Shown: positions 1-10,461, counted from the stretch's first letter. The stretch: 64,000 bases of DNA from Sebastes aleutianus (GCA_916700875.1 CAKAKS010000001.1:18369956-18433955), one strand, 5' to 3'. Translations and numbers: made by a program. Notes: a model not told the origin generated them from the sequence alone.

Positions 1-131
1 ATGTGGAGACGTACAAAAAAGCCTATGGGACGTATGCCCAAAACTCAACAGGAAGTTGGCTATGATGCTGGATGTCACAGGGACTGTGATGAATGCAAAT
101 GCACATCCCACTGTTCTGATTGCATAACAGT
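1..131. repeat. start of tandem unit A, old interspersed repeat
   Basis: This matches 32187-32316 and 52178-52307 and marks the same point in each of three tandem units. It belongs to an unclassified teleost repeat with phrases such as 'caggaagt' and 'tgaaatttgg' that also fills 29290-32186 and 49805-52177. Positions 61-126 are the first copy of a 66-bp direct repeat whose partner is at 649-714. The short cysteine-rich reading frame across it (CHRDCDECKC) reflects this repeat and shows no gene features. Confidence 0.7.
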
Positions 132-312
132 TCAAGATTCAAGATTCAAGATTCAAGATGTTTATTGTCACGCCGGTTATACAAGTACAATCTTGTGAAA
201 TGCTTTTTGCTGGGAAGCGCCATTAAAAATAATAAGTTATATTACATTATAAAAGGAAATACTTTGTACAAGGCATTTTAAGAACATAAACATATCAGGA
301 AGTATGAATGTA
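132..312 (-). repeat. 3' tail of a non-LTR retrotransposon
   Basis: The sequence starts with tandem 'gattcaa' units and is the reverse complement of 9600-9810. The simple-repeat tail and recurrence in both orientations suggest the 3' end of a CR1/L2-type LINE. Copies lie at 32312-32504 and 52301-52493. No coding part is visible. Confidence 0.55.
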
Positions 313-1617
313 CATAGCGTCGGCGTTAGGGGCTGGCCATGGGGGTCCAGGCCCGTCCAAAAAGGTCACTGTGCCCCCTCAGCTGAATTCTCTCCTGACA
401 AAAAACTAAACTGAAATAACAGCTAGGCTATAAGTAAAATTAAGTCATTCAGTTTGGTAACGGAAGGACTTAACACTGCAATGCAAAATAAAGCACAAAA
501 CAGTGATAGTTTTGCATTTAGGAAACAACTGACATGTACTTGGGCTTGATTACATTGTTTTCTATTGGAGTGTCCTAACTGGGAGCGAGCAACATGGTGC
601 TGCACAGCGCGGCGTGACGTTTGTCTGAACTTCTATCGGATACCTTGCTATGATGTTGGATGTCACAGGGACTGTGATAAATGTAAATGCACATCCCAGT
701 GTTCTGATTGCATACAAAAAGTAAACTTTTTTTACTCAGATTTTATGCATATGGTGGTGTTTCTTTATACTATTGACAGTTTTCCTAAAATTAGATTTTA
801 AAAATTGCAATATATCGCCTTGCTTACTGTATCACAAAATATTGCAATATATTGAATTGTAAGCCCTGTATCATGATACATATAGTTTCGCCAGATTCTT
901 GCCAATATACAGCCCTAATAATAATGTAATTTACACGCAGCAAGCTAAAACCAATACAGTCTAATACAACATACCTGCATCAAATCCTACCTCCATGAAA
1001 GTTATAATGTTCAGTGTACAATACACTGACAGGTGTTTCTATTAATTTGTCCAGCCCATTTATATCAGTGATGGTAGGATAAATAACAGAAACTTCTTTC
1101 AGTATAACACTACAGTGCAATTTAACAGCACCACAAACTGCAGCCTCCAAAATGATCATGAAGTTGAATCATCTCCTCTCTAAAGTTATATTATAATATT
1201 ATAATCTTCATGAAGGTAGGATTTATTACAGGACTTTAGTATGAGACTACATTAGTTTAGCTAGGTGTACCAATAAAACTGGCATATAGATGTACTATAT
1301 ATACAGATGAGCTGTAATGACATGTGACACATCATCTGGGTATAATTGATAATCCACATGTGATTATTATTATTACAAGGAGTGATCACACAATACCCAT
1401 GGGAATAAATATTATATTATTAGTACAGCATAAATGTAAATATATTCTTAGGCAGTGCTGTGTTAGACTTGTGTATAGTTTTGAGCTAACTAATAAATCA
1501 AAAGCGAACAAGAAAAAACACGGATACCTTATCACCAAAGAGATAGTAAACTATTTTTTACTCTTCTGTATCTTCTCAGTATCTCGTGTTGTATGCTAAT
1601 ATTTGTTCTATAACATG
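313..1617. other. noncoding stretch shared by all units
   Basis: The stretch aligns almost base for base with 32505-34825 in unit B and 52494-53795 in unit C. It includes the second copy of the 66-bp direct repeat (649-714) and AT-rich sequence. Unit B carries about 1.26 kb extra here. Short open frames at 565-801 and 1324-1599 have no recognisable domain or splice context, so I do not call a gene. Confidence 0.6.
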
Positions 1618-2104
1618 CAGTGGTGGAAGAAGTACTTGGATCTTTTACTTAGGTAAAATTACCAATTGCAAGTAAAAGTCATTCATTTAAATATAATCTA
1701 TATATAATTATATTATTTATTATGTCAGTAGTTTTGTTCAGTGGTTCCTAACCCCCTGGGGTCAGACCCCACAGGGTCACAAAATAAATCTGAGAGGTTG
1801 TGAGATGATTAATTGGGTACAAAAAAAAAAAGTGAAAAATTTGTAGGGCCAAACTAGAGCAGCCACTGATTTAATTATTAACAAATTATATTTTATAAAC
1901 TGATCATATGTTGTTGTTTTTTTGTAACTACTAACTATATCTGTCAAATAAATGTAGTGGAGTAAAAAGTACAATATTTCCCTTTGAAATGTAGTCAAGT
2001 ATAAAGTAGCATAAAATGGAAATACTCAAGTAAAGAACACATACCTCAAAACTGTCCTTAAGTGCAGTACTTGAGTAAAAGTACTTAGTTGCTTTCCACC
2101 ACTG
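1618..2104. mobile_element. hAT-type miniature element upstream of PLAAT-A
   Basis: The terminal inverted repeats read CAGTGGTGGAA and TTCCACCACTG. They are flanked by a perfect 8-bp target duplication ATAACATG (1610-1617 and 2105-2112), the length made by hAT transposases. There is no transposase frame, so it is non-autonomous. A second repeat ('ggttcctaaccccctgggg', about 1741-1850) is nested inside. The same insertion with the same duplication is at 53796-54280, and a left-truncated version ends at 35109, so it predates the tandem duplication. Confidence 0.85.
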
Positions 2105-2126
2105 ATAACATGATTTGTTCCTGCAG

Positions 2127-2628
2127 GTGCTGAAAGTCAAACCAGTCGAAACCAGCCGAAAGAAGCACTGACATGGCCCCGACACTGGTTAGAAAATGAT
2201 CACCTAATCACAATATAGAAAATTAGACTATTTTTTTTTTTTTTTGCTGTTCTGGTTTTCTATTATAGCAATTATATGTCATTATGCAACTTGTATAGTG
2301 TGTGTCCCATAGTATTATTGTATGTAGCATTTCATTGAATGTAAATGTTTTCAAGTCAAGTCAGTTTTATTTACAGTATATAGTCCAACACCAGTCTTCT
2401 CTTATCTTTGTTTAGCCCAGAGAGTCTGGTCACTGTCTGCAGTCTGTTGCCAAACAATCTGTTACAAAGTCAAACATATTTTCTGTCTGATCTAATCCAA
2501 GTATGATGAGAAGCCAAAGCCCGGGGACTTGATTGAGATCCTCCGCGGCCCCTATCAGCACTGGGCTGTGTATGTTGGCGATGGCTTCATTGTCCACTTG
2601 ACATCACTCCGTGAGTCACACACACACA

Positions 2629-2709
<81 letters not shown>

Positions 2710-4471
2710 TCTAAACCAGTGGTTCCCAAACTTTTACACATCAGGGACCCCTAAACTGACACAAATTAGACCCCCATTTGATAGATTTAGTCCCGGGGTC
2801 CCCCATCTGATAGGATTTTTTCTTTTAGATGTTTGATTACAGAAAGTGTATTAAACCAATGACCAAAATAGTCATTCATTCTGTCATTGTGTTACTTATG
2901 GATGGACTTGTAGTGAACGAACTCCACTTTGAAAACCACTGCTCTAGACTGCTACTCCCAAATACTAACCCGTCTCAGTCTGGAACAAAAAACAGCCCAG
3001 TTTCACTGTCACATGAAGTTTTTTGGTTTGGTTGAACTGATTCATAATTCATAAACCATCAAATCTGCTGCAATATTTAGAGCACAAACCCACACAAGTA
3101 ACGTCTGTTTCTCCCTAGCTGATGTGCCGGGTGCAAGCGCCAACAGTCTGATGTCTGTTCCGACGGAGAAGGCCATGGTGAAGAAAGAGAAGCTTATGGA
3201 CGTGGTGGGAACCGACCCGTGGAAAATCAACAACAGCCTGGACGAGAAGTACAAGCCCCACTCGGTTAAAGACATTGTGAGGGAGGCCTGTGCCAAGGTG
3301 GGCGAGGAGCTGCACTATGACCTCTTCGGGAGGAACTGTGAGCACTTTGTAAACGAGCTGCGCTACGGAAAAGCTGAGTCCCGGCAGGTAGGTGGAGAAA
3401 TACCTGTTAGACAAGACATAAATACATTAAAGGAGTAAAAATGTTTGTGCTAGTGAGATTAAAACATAAAAAATCATAAAGATATTTCACCAAAAACATA
3501 AGTAGGGTTGCACCGATCCAACTTTTTCAGTCCCGATACTGATAGCGATACCTGGGCTTTGAGTTTTAGTCTGATACTGAGTACCGATCCGATACCGGTG
3601 TCTAATCAATAAGCTGTATGCCTCACTGTGTGGAAGTGGGATCATTACTTTATGTGTAAAGCAACATCAGATTTGACTTAAACATTGCTTTCTTAACTTT
3701 GTAAACCTAATTGTAACCAAATAAATACATACAGTAGACTAAATTGACTAAATTGTTATTTATTATTAAAATAATAAATCACCAGAAGCACCAGAAACTT
3801 AGTTAAAAAATCTTCAAAATTAACAGGAATTATTTAGATTAATTACAATTCAGGTGTAAACCTCTTTAATGCAGCAACAAATCAGACAAAACTAAAACAG
3901 GAAATAAAATTCCAGTATATAATGTATATAGTAGAAGTGTATAGAATAGATCAGCCCCATTGTCACCGATATCCGATCCAGCTATATGAGTCAGTATCCG
4001 ATCCGGTATCGGTGCATCCCTAAAAATAAGACAATAGAAAATGTACTCATATGAACAAGCAATTTATATTTTTTCAGAAAGCAGGCATGGTAAAAGCTAT
4101 TATTAGTAAGTCAGTTATAATGGATTTCTATATAGAGCTAAAAATAATAATAATTAATACATCCATGAAAACCTCTCAAACCTCTTCAACAGCAGAATCT
4201 ACTTTTCTGCTGTCCATTACATTATAATAGAAAAAGGAATATATACTGTAATAATGTCCTGATATGTGAGTGATATATTTTCCAGAGTTGTGGAAAGTTT
4301 GAATGGAGTTTCGAAAGTGAAACAAACTAAAAGGTGTCTGTTTGTTTCCCTCTGCAGGTGCGTAAGGCCAGAGAAAACGCCCGGGTGGCCGGAGGAGCGG
4401 CTATCGTTGTATCGCTTGTGGGTGCTCTGGGTACGGTGGCTATCGCTTTGGCGAAAGCATTGAAGAATTGA
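2127..4471 (+). CDS. plaat: PLAAT-family phospholipase A/acyltransferase, copy A
   Basis: Four coding exons are called: 2127-2187 (46 bp of 5'UTR after an acceptor, ATG at 2173), 2502-2610, 3119-3387 and 4358-4471. All junctions are GT-AG and in frame, giving 168 residues against about 162 for human PLAAT3. The LRAT/NlpC-like catalytic set is present: His25 in QHWAVYVGD, His37 in IVHL and Cys115 in NCEHF. The spacing equals that of human PLAAT3 (His23, His35, Cys113), shifted by two. The family cleaves phospholipid acyl chains and transfers them to phosphatidylethanolamine, acting on organelle membranes through a C-terminal hydrophobic anchor, here about residues 142-165. The last exon keeps an N-terminal VRKARE stretch that copies B and C lack. 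The acceptor before the ATG exon implies an upstream noncoding exon that I cannot place. AATAAA signals follow at about 4572 and 4792. The family call is firm; the exact orthologue is not. Confidence 0.9.
2617..2707 (+). repeat. (CA)n microsatellite at the exon 2 splice donor
   Basis: A CA/CACG array starts immediately after the donor 'gtgagt' of the second PLAAT coding exon. The homologous arrays in B (35617-35660) and C (54788-54860) differ in length. Confidence 0.95.
2717..2941. mobile_element. hAT-type miniature element in PLAAT-A intron 2
   Basis: The ends are CAGTGGTTCCCAAACTTT and a diverged inverted partner ending GAAAACCACTG. The flanking 8-mers GTCTAAAC and CTCTAGAC match at six of eight positions, a decayed hAT target duplication. 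Copies occupy the same place in units B (about 35667-35894) and C (about 54867-55092). Confidence 0.7.
3503..4022. mobile_element. hAT-type miniature element in PLAAT-A intron 3
   Basis: The ends are TAGGGTTGCACCGATCC and GGTATCGGTGCATCCCTA. The flanks AACATAAG and AAAATAAG form an 8-bp target duplication with one mismatch; unit B (36456-37298) has it perfect. There is no coding sequence. The insertion is shared by the three units and so predates duplication. Confidence 0.8.
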
Positions 4472-4978
4472 TGTACCGACTCAACCCTCTTTTCTATTGA
4501 TGAAAACTAAAATGTTTTGCTAGTAGTTGTTTATGAAGAAATAATATTAGCTACTTGAGTCAAACTTTTGGAATAAAATCAGAATAATCTAATATGATGA
4601 TATTGTGGATTAATCTCACAGAACAGCCCCATGATGTAAAATGTACTACGGCCTAGTGTTTATTGTAAAAGTACATTGATGAACTGTGGGTCCTGGGCTG
4701 AAAGGAGACATGTGGCCTAAACTAATTGATCACTTAATGACATGTCATCTCTAATGAATACTTTGTCTTCCTCTGACATTTAATTGTTTTGAATAAAAAA
4801 TAATTTGTGTGATTCTGGATTCACTGGTTACACTTATTTCCCTCGATCACTTTTGTTCATTTGAATCTCTAAGCATTTTATTAGAAGCAGCATACAGTAT
4901 TTTATCAATATTACTGTGTTGTAGAGACTAGTCACCTAATTTAACTCGTTGTCGTTTAAAAAAAACAAAAACACTTAC
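4472..4978. other. PLAAT-A 3'UTR and spacer
   Basis: This is AT-rich sequence with two AATAAA signals, conserved in units B and C. I see no other coding signal. Confidence 0.6.
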
Positions 4979-5171
4979 CATTTGTGTTTGCAGCCTGTCC
5001 CAGGCCATCTCTGCAGCTTTTGCTGATTTTACTGAATCTTTGGCTTGTTTCCAGTCCATGAGCTTTGTTTTCATTGTCCCGTCAAGGGTATCATGACGGG
5101 GATTTTCAAGTGTTGCAGCTCGTCTCACAATATTTGCAGTGGTGGCGTTATTGTGGATGCGTTTCCATATA
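4979..5171 (-). other. conserved exon-like open stretch, copy A
   Basis: On the minus strand 193 nt stay open in one frame between an acceptor (CATCTAG) and a donor (ATG|GTAAGTG). The peptide includes NNATTANIVRRAATLENPR and MDWKQAKD. The same boundaries and open frame recur at 38514-38706 and about 57317-57516. I do not recognise the protein. It could be an exon of an unknown gene, a transposase remnant or an old pseudo-exon kept open by recent duplication. No partner exons were found nearby. Confidence 0.35.
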
Positions 5172-6984
5172 CTAGATGCAAGCAAAATATGGCACTCACA
5201 ATGAAAACACATTTTATTGTACCATAAGTTAGATAAGCATATTGTTACGTATGGCCGGGTTATCTCTACAGCTGCCTGCATCGGCTGTTTATTGTTGTGT
5301 TTTGGAGGTGATTTTTTTCTCAGTTACCTCTAGTTAAATCTATGTAGATCATTTTGGTTTTATTTGTCCAGGCTTTTAGATATCAGTCTCTGGCATTCCT
5401 GTCTGCACCTCAATACAAATCAATGAAATTTCAGCATTTTGAAAAAAAGCATCAACAGCGATTTCTCCAGAATCAGTGCCCAATTATACAATGGAGGTGA
5501 AAAGATGATGAGGATAAGTATTTCTATAATTCCCACAGTTATATCATTGAGGTCTGTTGATATTTTCACTTCTGTTGTATTGTGGTGGAGGCAGAAATCT
5601 CAGAGACGATATCCCTCCCATCCTCCTGACGACAACTCAATACATTCTTGGCTCATACATCTGCTGAGGTGGACGATGACTACTGCCTTTTAATTTAAAG
5701 AAGAAACATACATTTATTTTACTTGTATTTATTTTTAGAACAGCTCACATGCTACATGATTTGGATTCTCAGTAAACGGTTGCATCCAGTCTTCTTCAGT
5801 CCACCTGAACTAAACACAGCTTAGTTCCTTGGCACCAAACACCAGGACATTAGCTCCAATGGTGACGGCTGCTGATTGTGTCTATAAGTGACACCTAACA
5901 ATACCATACCCAACACAGACTGGAGTCATAGAGGTTACACTGAAAGGTTGGATGAAAACAGAATTTGCAGGTGGGAAGATATTTCAGGTTGAAATGTTCT
6001 GTTGGATGTAATCCTGCAGAGCAGATCGGTTTTATTAAATAAAAGGCACAAATAAAAGAGTAAGAGGAACTTTCTTTTAGGGGCCTCCTTTACCCTGACT
6101 GCACCAAATACCATCAAAAATGACTGATGGGTAAATCTTTACTTCCTCAGATGATCCCAAAAGGTTTGTAGTGAGATCTGCATAAAAGATTTCAAAATAA
6201 AACTCATTTGATTTCCCTCCACCACAGCACTACTAGGACACACAGGAAAAAGGCATGTAAACACATAAATGGATTTTCCTTTGAAACCAGTTTAACTACT
6301 TATTTCCATCATGTGTCTGCAGTGCATGTGACACATTTACAGATCTGGAACCAGTCAAATGCGTCACCCGCCCGGCCGGTTCAGTACGGTAAAATACAGT
6401 GTTGAATGTGCAAAGTGAACTCTGTGCCATGAATCCTTTTGTTAAGCCACACAAATACACAAGTGCATGCATGGATTGATTTTAAGTCTGAACATTCAGT
6501 ACAATAATACATGTTTGATTCTGAAATATTGTTATATACTGTATATTTCTTGATTTTAAAAAAAGTGTCCTTTCTTCATGTCATTTTAAGACAAGATGCA
6601 CCATTTATATACATTTACTTTACAACTTTATGAGTTATGTCTTTAAAAAAACAAAGAGGGGGACATTTTTGTGTGATCAACTGGAGCTGCAGGGAGTTCC
6701 ACTCTGTGCTGCTTTTCTGTCTCTTGTGTTTGTTTCAGCTCTGCCATCCACAGTAATGCATTCATAAAGCACTGGGTTGTTGCTTCTTCACCCGTCTGTC
6801 AGTTCCTGAATGAAGAAAGACGGAGAATCCCAAAGCTGAGAGTCATTTACTGACCGACAGTAACTGTTCACACTTCTTGGTCCTTAGTTTGTGGAATGTC
6901 CGGCCTCCATCTACTGATCTGTGTCCAGTCACTGTGGTCCGTGTTCCTGCATCCCCACCCTCAAATCTTTCTCTGCATCCCCCG
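5172..6984. other. spacer between PLAAT-A and scyl1 fragment
   Basis: The spacer aligns with 38707-39985 (about 0.5 kb shorter in B) and 57517-59289. It is AT-rich. Open frames at 5439-5693 and 5935-6117 show no domain, splice context or conservation beyond the recent duplication. Nothing else is seen. Confidence 0.5.
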
Positions 6985-7205
6985 TCAGTCCAGCTTGCGT
7001 GCGCCCAGTTTGAGAGGACCTTTAGCAGCTTTGCACTCCGCCCGTTTCGCCTCCAGCTCTTTCCTCCTCTCCTCCCGTTTCTTTTTGGACAGCTCTGCCT
7101 TGCTGAGACCTGGTGGACGATAAAGACGGCCAGTTCAATGCACGGGCGTACAGATCGTTAGTTAATGGTCATCTAACAAGAATATTTGAGCATTAGTGTG
7201 AATAC

Positions 7206-7367
7206 AGAAGAAGTCCAAGTGAAGTCACAAGTCATTGGTGTCAAAGTCCAAGTCTAGTTGCTAGTCTAGTCTTTTCTGATTTTATCAAGTCCAGTCTAAA
7301 GCCATCAAATTTGTGACTCGAGTCTGACTCAAGTCCGTCATGTGACTCGAGTTCACACCTCTGCATA
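7206..7367. mobile_element. remnant of hAT-type miniature element in scyl1 intron
   Basis: Only the right part survives, ending TTCACACCTCTG. Full copies in the same intron run 40243-40892 and 59547-60207, so unit A lost about 0.5 kb after insertion. Confidence 0.65.
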
Positions 7368-7518
7368 GAAGTAAAAATGGGCATTGTGACGGATAAAGGT
7401 TTTATATTTCTGATAAGGAGGGCCAGCTGAGAGACTTACCCTGGTTCCCATCCACTGACTCCCAGCTCTCCTCAGCCCCCCAGTCTCCTGTTGCCTCTGC
7501 AGACCAGCCATCTCCAGT

Positions 7519-8166
7519 CTGACCAGGAGAGAACACAACACACACATCACTGTACAGACATGCAGGTACTGTAAAGACATTCCTGTTTATTTCTCTACAG
7601 ATCAACTTCTCATCAAGAGGGTGCAGTATTTTTACCTCATTAACCTCGAGTCTTACATATTTCAAGGAAAAAAGCTTACTCGTTTTCTTAGTGAGAGTTA
7701 GATGGGAGGATCGATAACACTCATGTCTGTACACTTAATGTGTAAAGCAAGAGCCAGCAGGAGGTTAGCTTAGCTTAGCATAAAGACCTGAAGCAGGGGG
7801 AAACAGCTAGCCTGGCTCTGAGAAAGTTTCAGAACGCAACTCCCCATTAAACCATAACTTGTTGTATTTACACTTTGGTTGTTGTACAGATTAGACAAAT
7901 GATATGTAACGTGGTTAAGCTGTGAGCTTCAGAGGAGCTGTAGGTGGATAACTGCCTCAGATAACAATGTGAATAATTTACTATGCAGATATTGAATACT
8001 TTAAAACTGTAAATCAATAAAGATGCAGACTTTTTATTCCTATTAATAGGTTTTTGTTGTGTTTTTTCAGAATTCACAATTTGTGACTGTTCCGTTTATT
8101 CAAAATCTAATCAACACTAATTTAATCTGTCCCTCTCTTGCTCCTGTGTGTTTTTGTCATCCTCAC
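7519..8166. other. scyl1 intron, copy A
   Basis: Intron sequence between the two scyl1 exons, closely matching units B and C. It contains a 'gttagcttagcttagcata' repeat near 7765 and no coding signal. Confidence 0.6.
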
Positions 8167-8454
8167 CGTGGCAGCAGTGCCGGCTGTGGTTCTCTGGGAC
8201 ACGCTGGCGAACAGATCATTCTGACCGGCCCCCTTGGAGGCGGAGCTGTTGGTGTCCCAGTTGTACTCACTGGCTAACCGCACCCCTTCTGGCAGGGGGA
8301 GCGTCGTCGTGTTGGCCAGGGTTGTGTCCGTGTCCTCCTCCGCCCAGTCATTGCCCCAGCCTTCCTCACTTGCAGAGCTCTGACCCTGCCCTTCCTTCTC
8401 GTTGGACCAGCTGTCATCTGCGTCCCAGCCTGAGCTGCTCCAGTCGGCGCTCTG

Positions 8455-8965
8455 CTAAAAAAATAAACAAAAAACATTACAAATATCAAAAAAGTTAGAT
8501 TAATTTTCTATCAATCAACTAATAGATTAATCAAAATAAGGAAATAATAAATAAAGGAAATAATCCTTAGTTGCATTGCAGCCCTAAAATATATTCCATC
8601 TTGTACAAAATAAAAAATACCCAACAATGGCTGGATACGGATCTACAAATACCAGCTTTGTTCCAACTGATATCATTTTAAAGTATTTGTAGGTGTTGGT
8701 CAGAACAAACAACCACAGTAAAACAATACAGCTTGTCATGTTTATATATGTCTTTTATAACTTTAACTGAAAAGTATTCAATGTAGCCTCTCTGGTTAAC
8801 TCAGTAACTTTCAACATGAGCTATAGAATAGAATAGGAACATATAAAGGTGTGACCCACTAATCTTAGTACAGTTAACTCTAATATAACATGTGTTAAAG
8901 TGTCTTTAGAGTCTGGTTGTAGTAGTTCAACTTCAGTCAGCTTCCTCTCCTCCACCACTACTCAC
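8455..8965. other. ints5 intron 1-derived sequence
   Basis: This lies between the ints5 exon 1 donor and the truncated scyl1 exon. It contains the teleost repeat 'atcaatcaactaatagatta' and resembles 46255-47040, which lies upstream of ints5 exon 2 in the unit B island. That resemblance is why I read it as ints5 intron 1. Confidence 0.55.
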
Positions 8966-9045
8966 CTCAGAGCATTGGTCTGCGCTGTGTGAGTGTGTGA
9001 GCTCTGCATCGCTTTCAGCGGACTCCCGTCCAACACCACAGACAT
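8966..9045 (-). pseudogene. ints5: INTS5 first coding exon, copy A (orphan)
   Basis: The minus-strand ATG is at 9043-9045 and the donor CTGAG|GTGAGT at 8965/8966. It encodes 26 residues beginning MSVVLDGSP and ends two bases into a codon. Exon 2 of ints5, found at 45218-45470, starts with one base and then codons for AQELSQEI, so the two would join exactly in frame as in INTS5. INTS5 is a core subunit of the Integrator complex, which cleaves snRNA and stalled mRNA transcripts in the nucleus. In this unit no other ints5 exon follows; the next downstream exon is scyl1. Joining to that exon would put scyl1 in the wrong frame and end at a stop near 8274. The call rests on the pairing with exons 2 and 3 in unit B. 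Confidence 0.7.
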
Positions 9046-9260
9046 CGTTTGGTCTTTTAACATTCAAGCGTCAACATCAAATCCTCCTCTCGGCTGCGGG
9101 GCTTCGATGTGACTGGTTGTGACCGCTTTTTGTTGTTGTTTTCTCTGTCTGTCCAGTTTCAGGACAGAAATACACCGAAAGGGCGCTCCAGAGCTGGATG
9201 GTGGGACTTCTCCGTAGGTAGAAAAAGAGGACGACTGACACTGACAGCTGACGTCACTGG
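9046..9260 (-). promoter_or_regulatory. ints5 5'UTR and CpG-containing promoter, copy A
   Basis: Upstream of the ATG is CpG-bearing sequence and a perfect cAMP-response-element palindrome TGACGTCA at 9249-9256, about 200 bp before the start codon. Unit B keeps the palindrome at 43064-43071. TATA-less promoters with a CRE are common in housekeeping genes. Promoter function is inferred. Confidence 0.5.
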
Positions 9261-9292
9261 CGACACCTAGTGGTACTGAGTGGAAGTACTGT

Positions 9293-9294
9293 AT

Positions 9295-9373
<79 letters not shown>

Positions 9374-9374
9374 G
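9293..9374. repeat. (ATTT)n microsatellite
   Basis: About 20 tandem ATTT units. The unit B counterpart at 43107-43124 has only a few, so the array expanded in A or shrank in B. Confidence 0.95.
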
Positions 9375-9419
9375 CTGAGGGTTGTGTGATACAGTGTCAA
9401 ACTAATAAATCACAATACA

Positions 9420-9810
9420 ATTAAGATAAGATAAGAAGAGGCAGGACCTCCAGGACTCTCACCAGCAAACTGAGGAACAGTTTTTTTCCCCCAGGCCATC
9501 AGACTTTTAAATAGATAATTCATACGACACCTTCTCAGACAAAAAGTACCTCAATCATATATCTTATACTGTAAATACTGTATATGTTCTTAATGTATAT
9601 GTTGTTAATATGCCTTCTACAAAGTATATCATATATGTACATTCATACTTCCTGATATGTATATGTTCTTAATATGCCTTGTACAAAGTATTTCCTTTTA
9701 TAATTGTAATATAACTTATTATTTTTAATGGAGCTTCCCAGCAAAAAGCATTTCACACGATTGTACTTGTATAACCGGCGTGACAATAAACATCTTGGTG
9801 TACCTTACTG
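9420..9810 (+). repeat. 3' end of a non-LTR retrotransposon
   Basis: The stretch contains 'gaggaacag', 'ccaggccatcagactttta' and the tail 'ggcgtgacaataaacatctt'. Its last 200 bp are the reverse complement of 132-312. The coding remnant is too short to classify. It resembles CR1/L2 LINE 3' ends. Unit B has it at 43180-43390. Confidence 0.5.
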
Positions 9811-10461
9811 TGTTCATTAAGATTTTCATTAAATAAAAAAGGATTTTATACTATTTATGGAAGCATATCCTTTTTCCAGTAACACCTATTCAATGCATTT
9901 ACAGTCTAATGACCTCTGTTTTTAGATTATTTTTTGCCCTTTTCCCTTTATTAGATAGTCAGGACAGATGTGCTGGAAAGGGGGAGAGAGAGGGGTTAAC
10001 ATGCAGCAAAGGGCCCCAGGTCAGATTTGAACCCGGGCCACAGTGGTAAGGCAGAGTCCACCTTTGGAAAAACTACATACGGGATTTACAAGAAACTATG
10101 CATTTATGTTTCCCAGCGTAACTAATTTTATCTGACATGAGCCTCACTGATAACTGCTAGCTCTCTTACAGCAGTAGCAGAGCTATTAAGTTACTGCTAA
10201 TAACCCAATTTTCCTACTTCTGCTTCACAGTAAAAGCATTTACCTGGAGAACCACAGGCTGGCTTAAAGAATAGGTTCAGATTTTTTCAAGTTTTAAAAT
10301 AATTGAATGTTTTATTAATAATAAAGAATGACTGGTTATAAGAAGTATTCAAGCTTTTATAGAGCAATCTAGATGTTGGTCAGCTAGATTTTTGATATTT
10401 CTGTGGCTAGTTTTGGCCAGAGCCATTTTTAATAAGGGATCCGGAACGGGTCCGGACCGAA
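9811..10461. other. noncoding stretch, possible SINE-like piece
   Basis: There is no gene here. At about 9930-10060 a GC-richer block contains GATTTGAACCCGGGCC, similar to a tRNA B box as seen in tRNA-derived SINEs. An A box and simple tail were not found. This stretch is specific to unit A. Confidence 0.35.

Larger units (their letters stand above)
6985..8454 (-). pseudogene. scyl1: SCYL1 C-terminal exons, copy A (truncated fragment)
   Basis: Three minus-strand exons are visible: 8167-8454 (96 codons), 7440-7518 and 6985-7109 with the stop at 6985-6987. Junctions are GT-AG and in frame. The peptide has the acidic Trp/Ser-rich stretch, the family signature RLASEYNW, a basic Lys/Arg/Glu coiled segment and the C-terminus LGARKLD. 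In SCYL1, a pseudokinase-HEAT protein of COPI-dependent Golgi traffic, the terminal RKLD binds COPI. No pseudokinase or HEAT exons lie upstream. The first exon is cut at its 5' side and joined to ints5 intron 1 sequence (8454/8455). The complete form of that exon, 12 codons longer, is at 43847-44170. This copy shows no stop but has Cys where B and C have Arg in the last exon. It is a fragment, not a working SCYL1 gene. Confidence 0.85.

Noticed and set aside
2529..2714. Open frame reading through PLAAT exon 2 into the CA repeat (His-Thr run)
   Set aside because: The frame after the donor gtgagt is intron and microsatellite; spliced exon 3 gives the proper family sequence.
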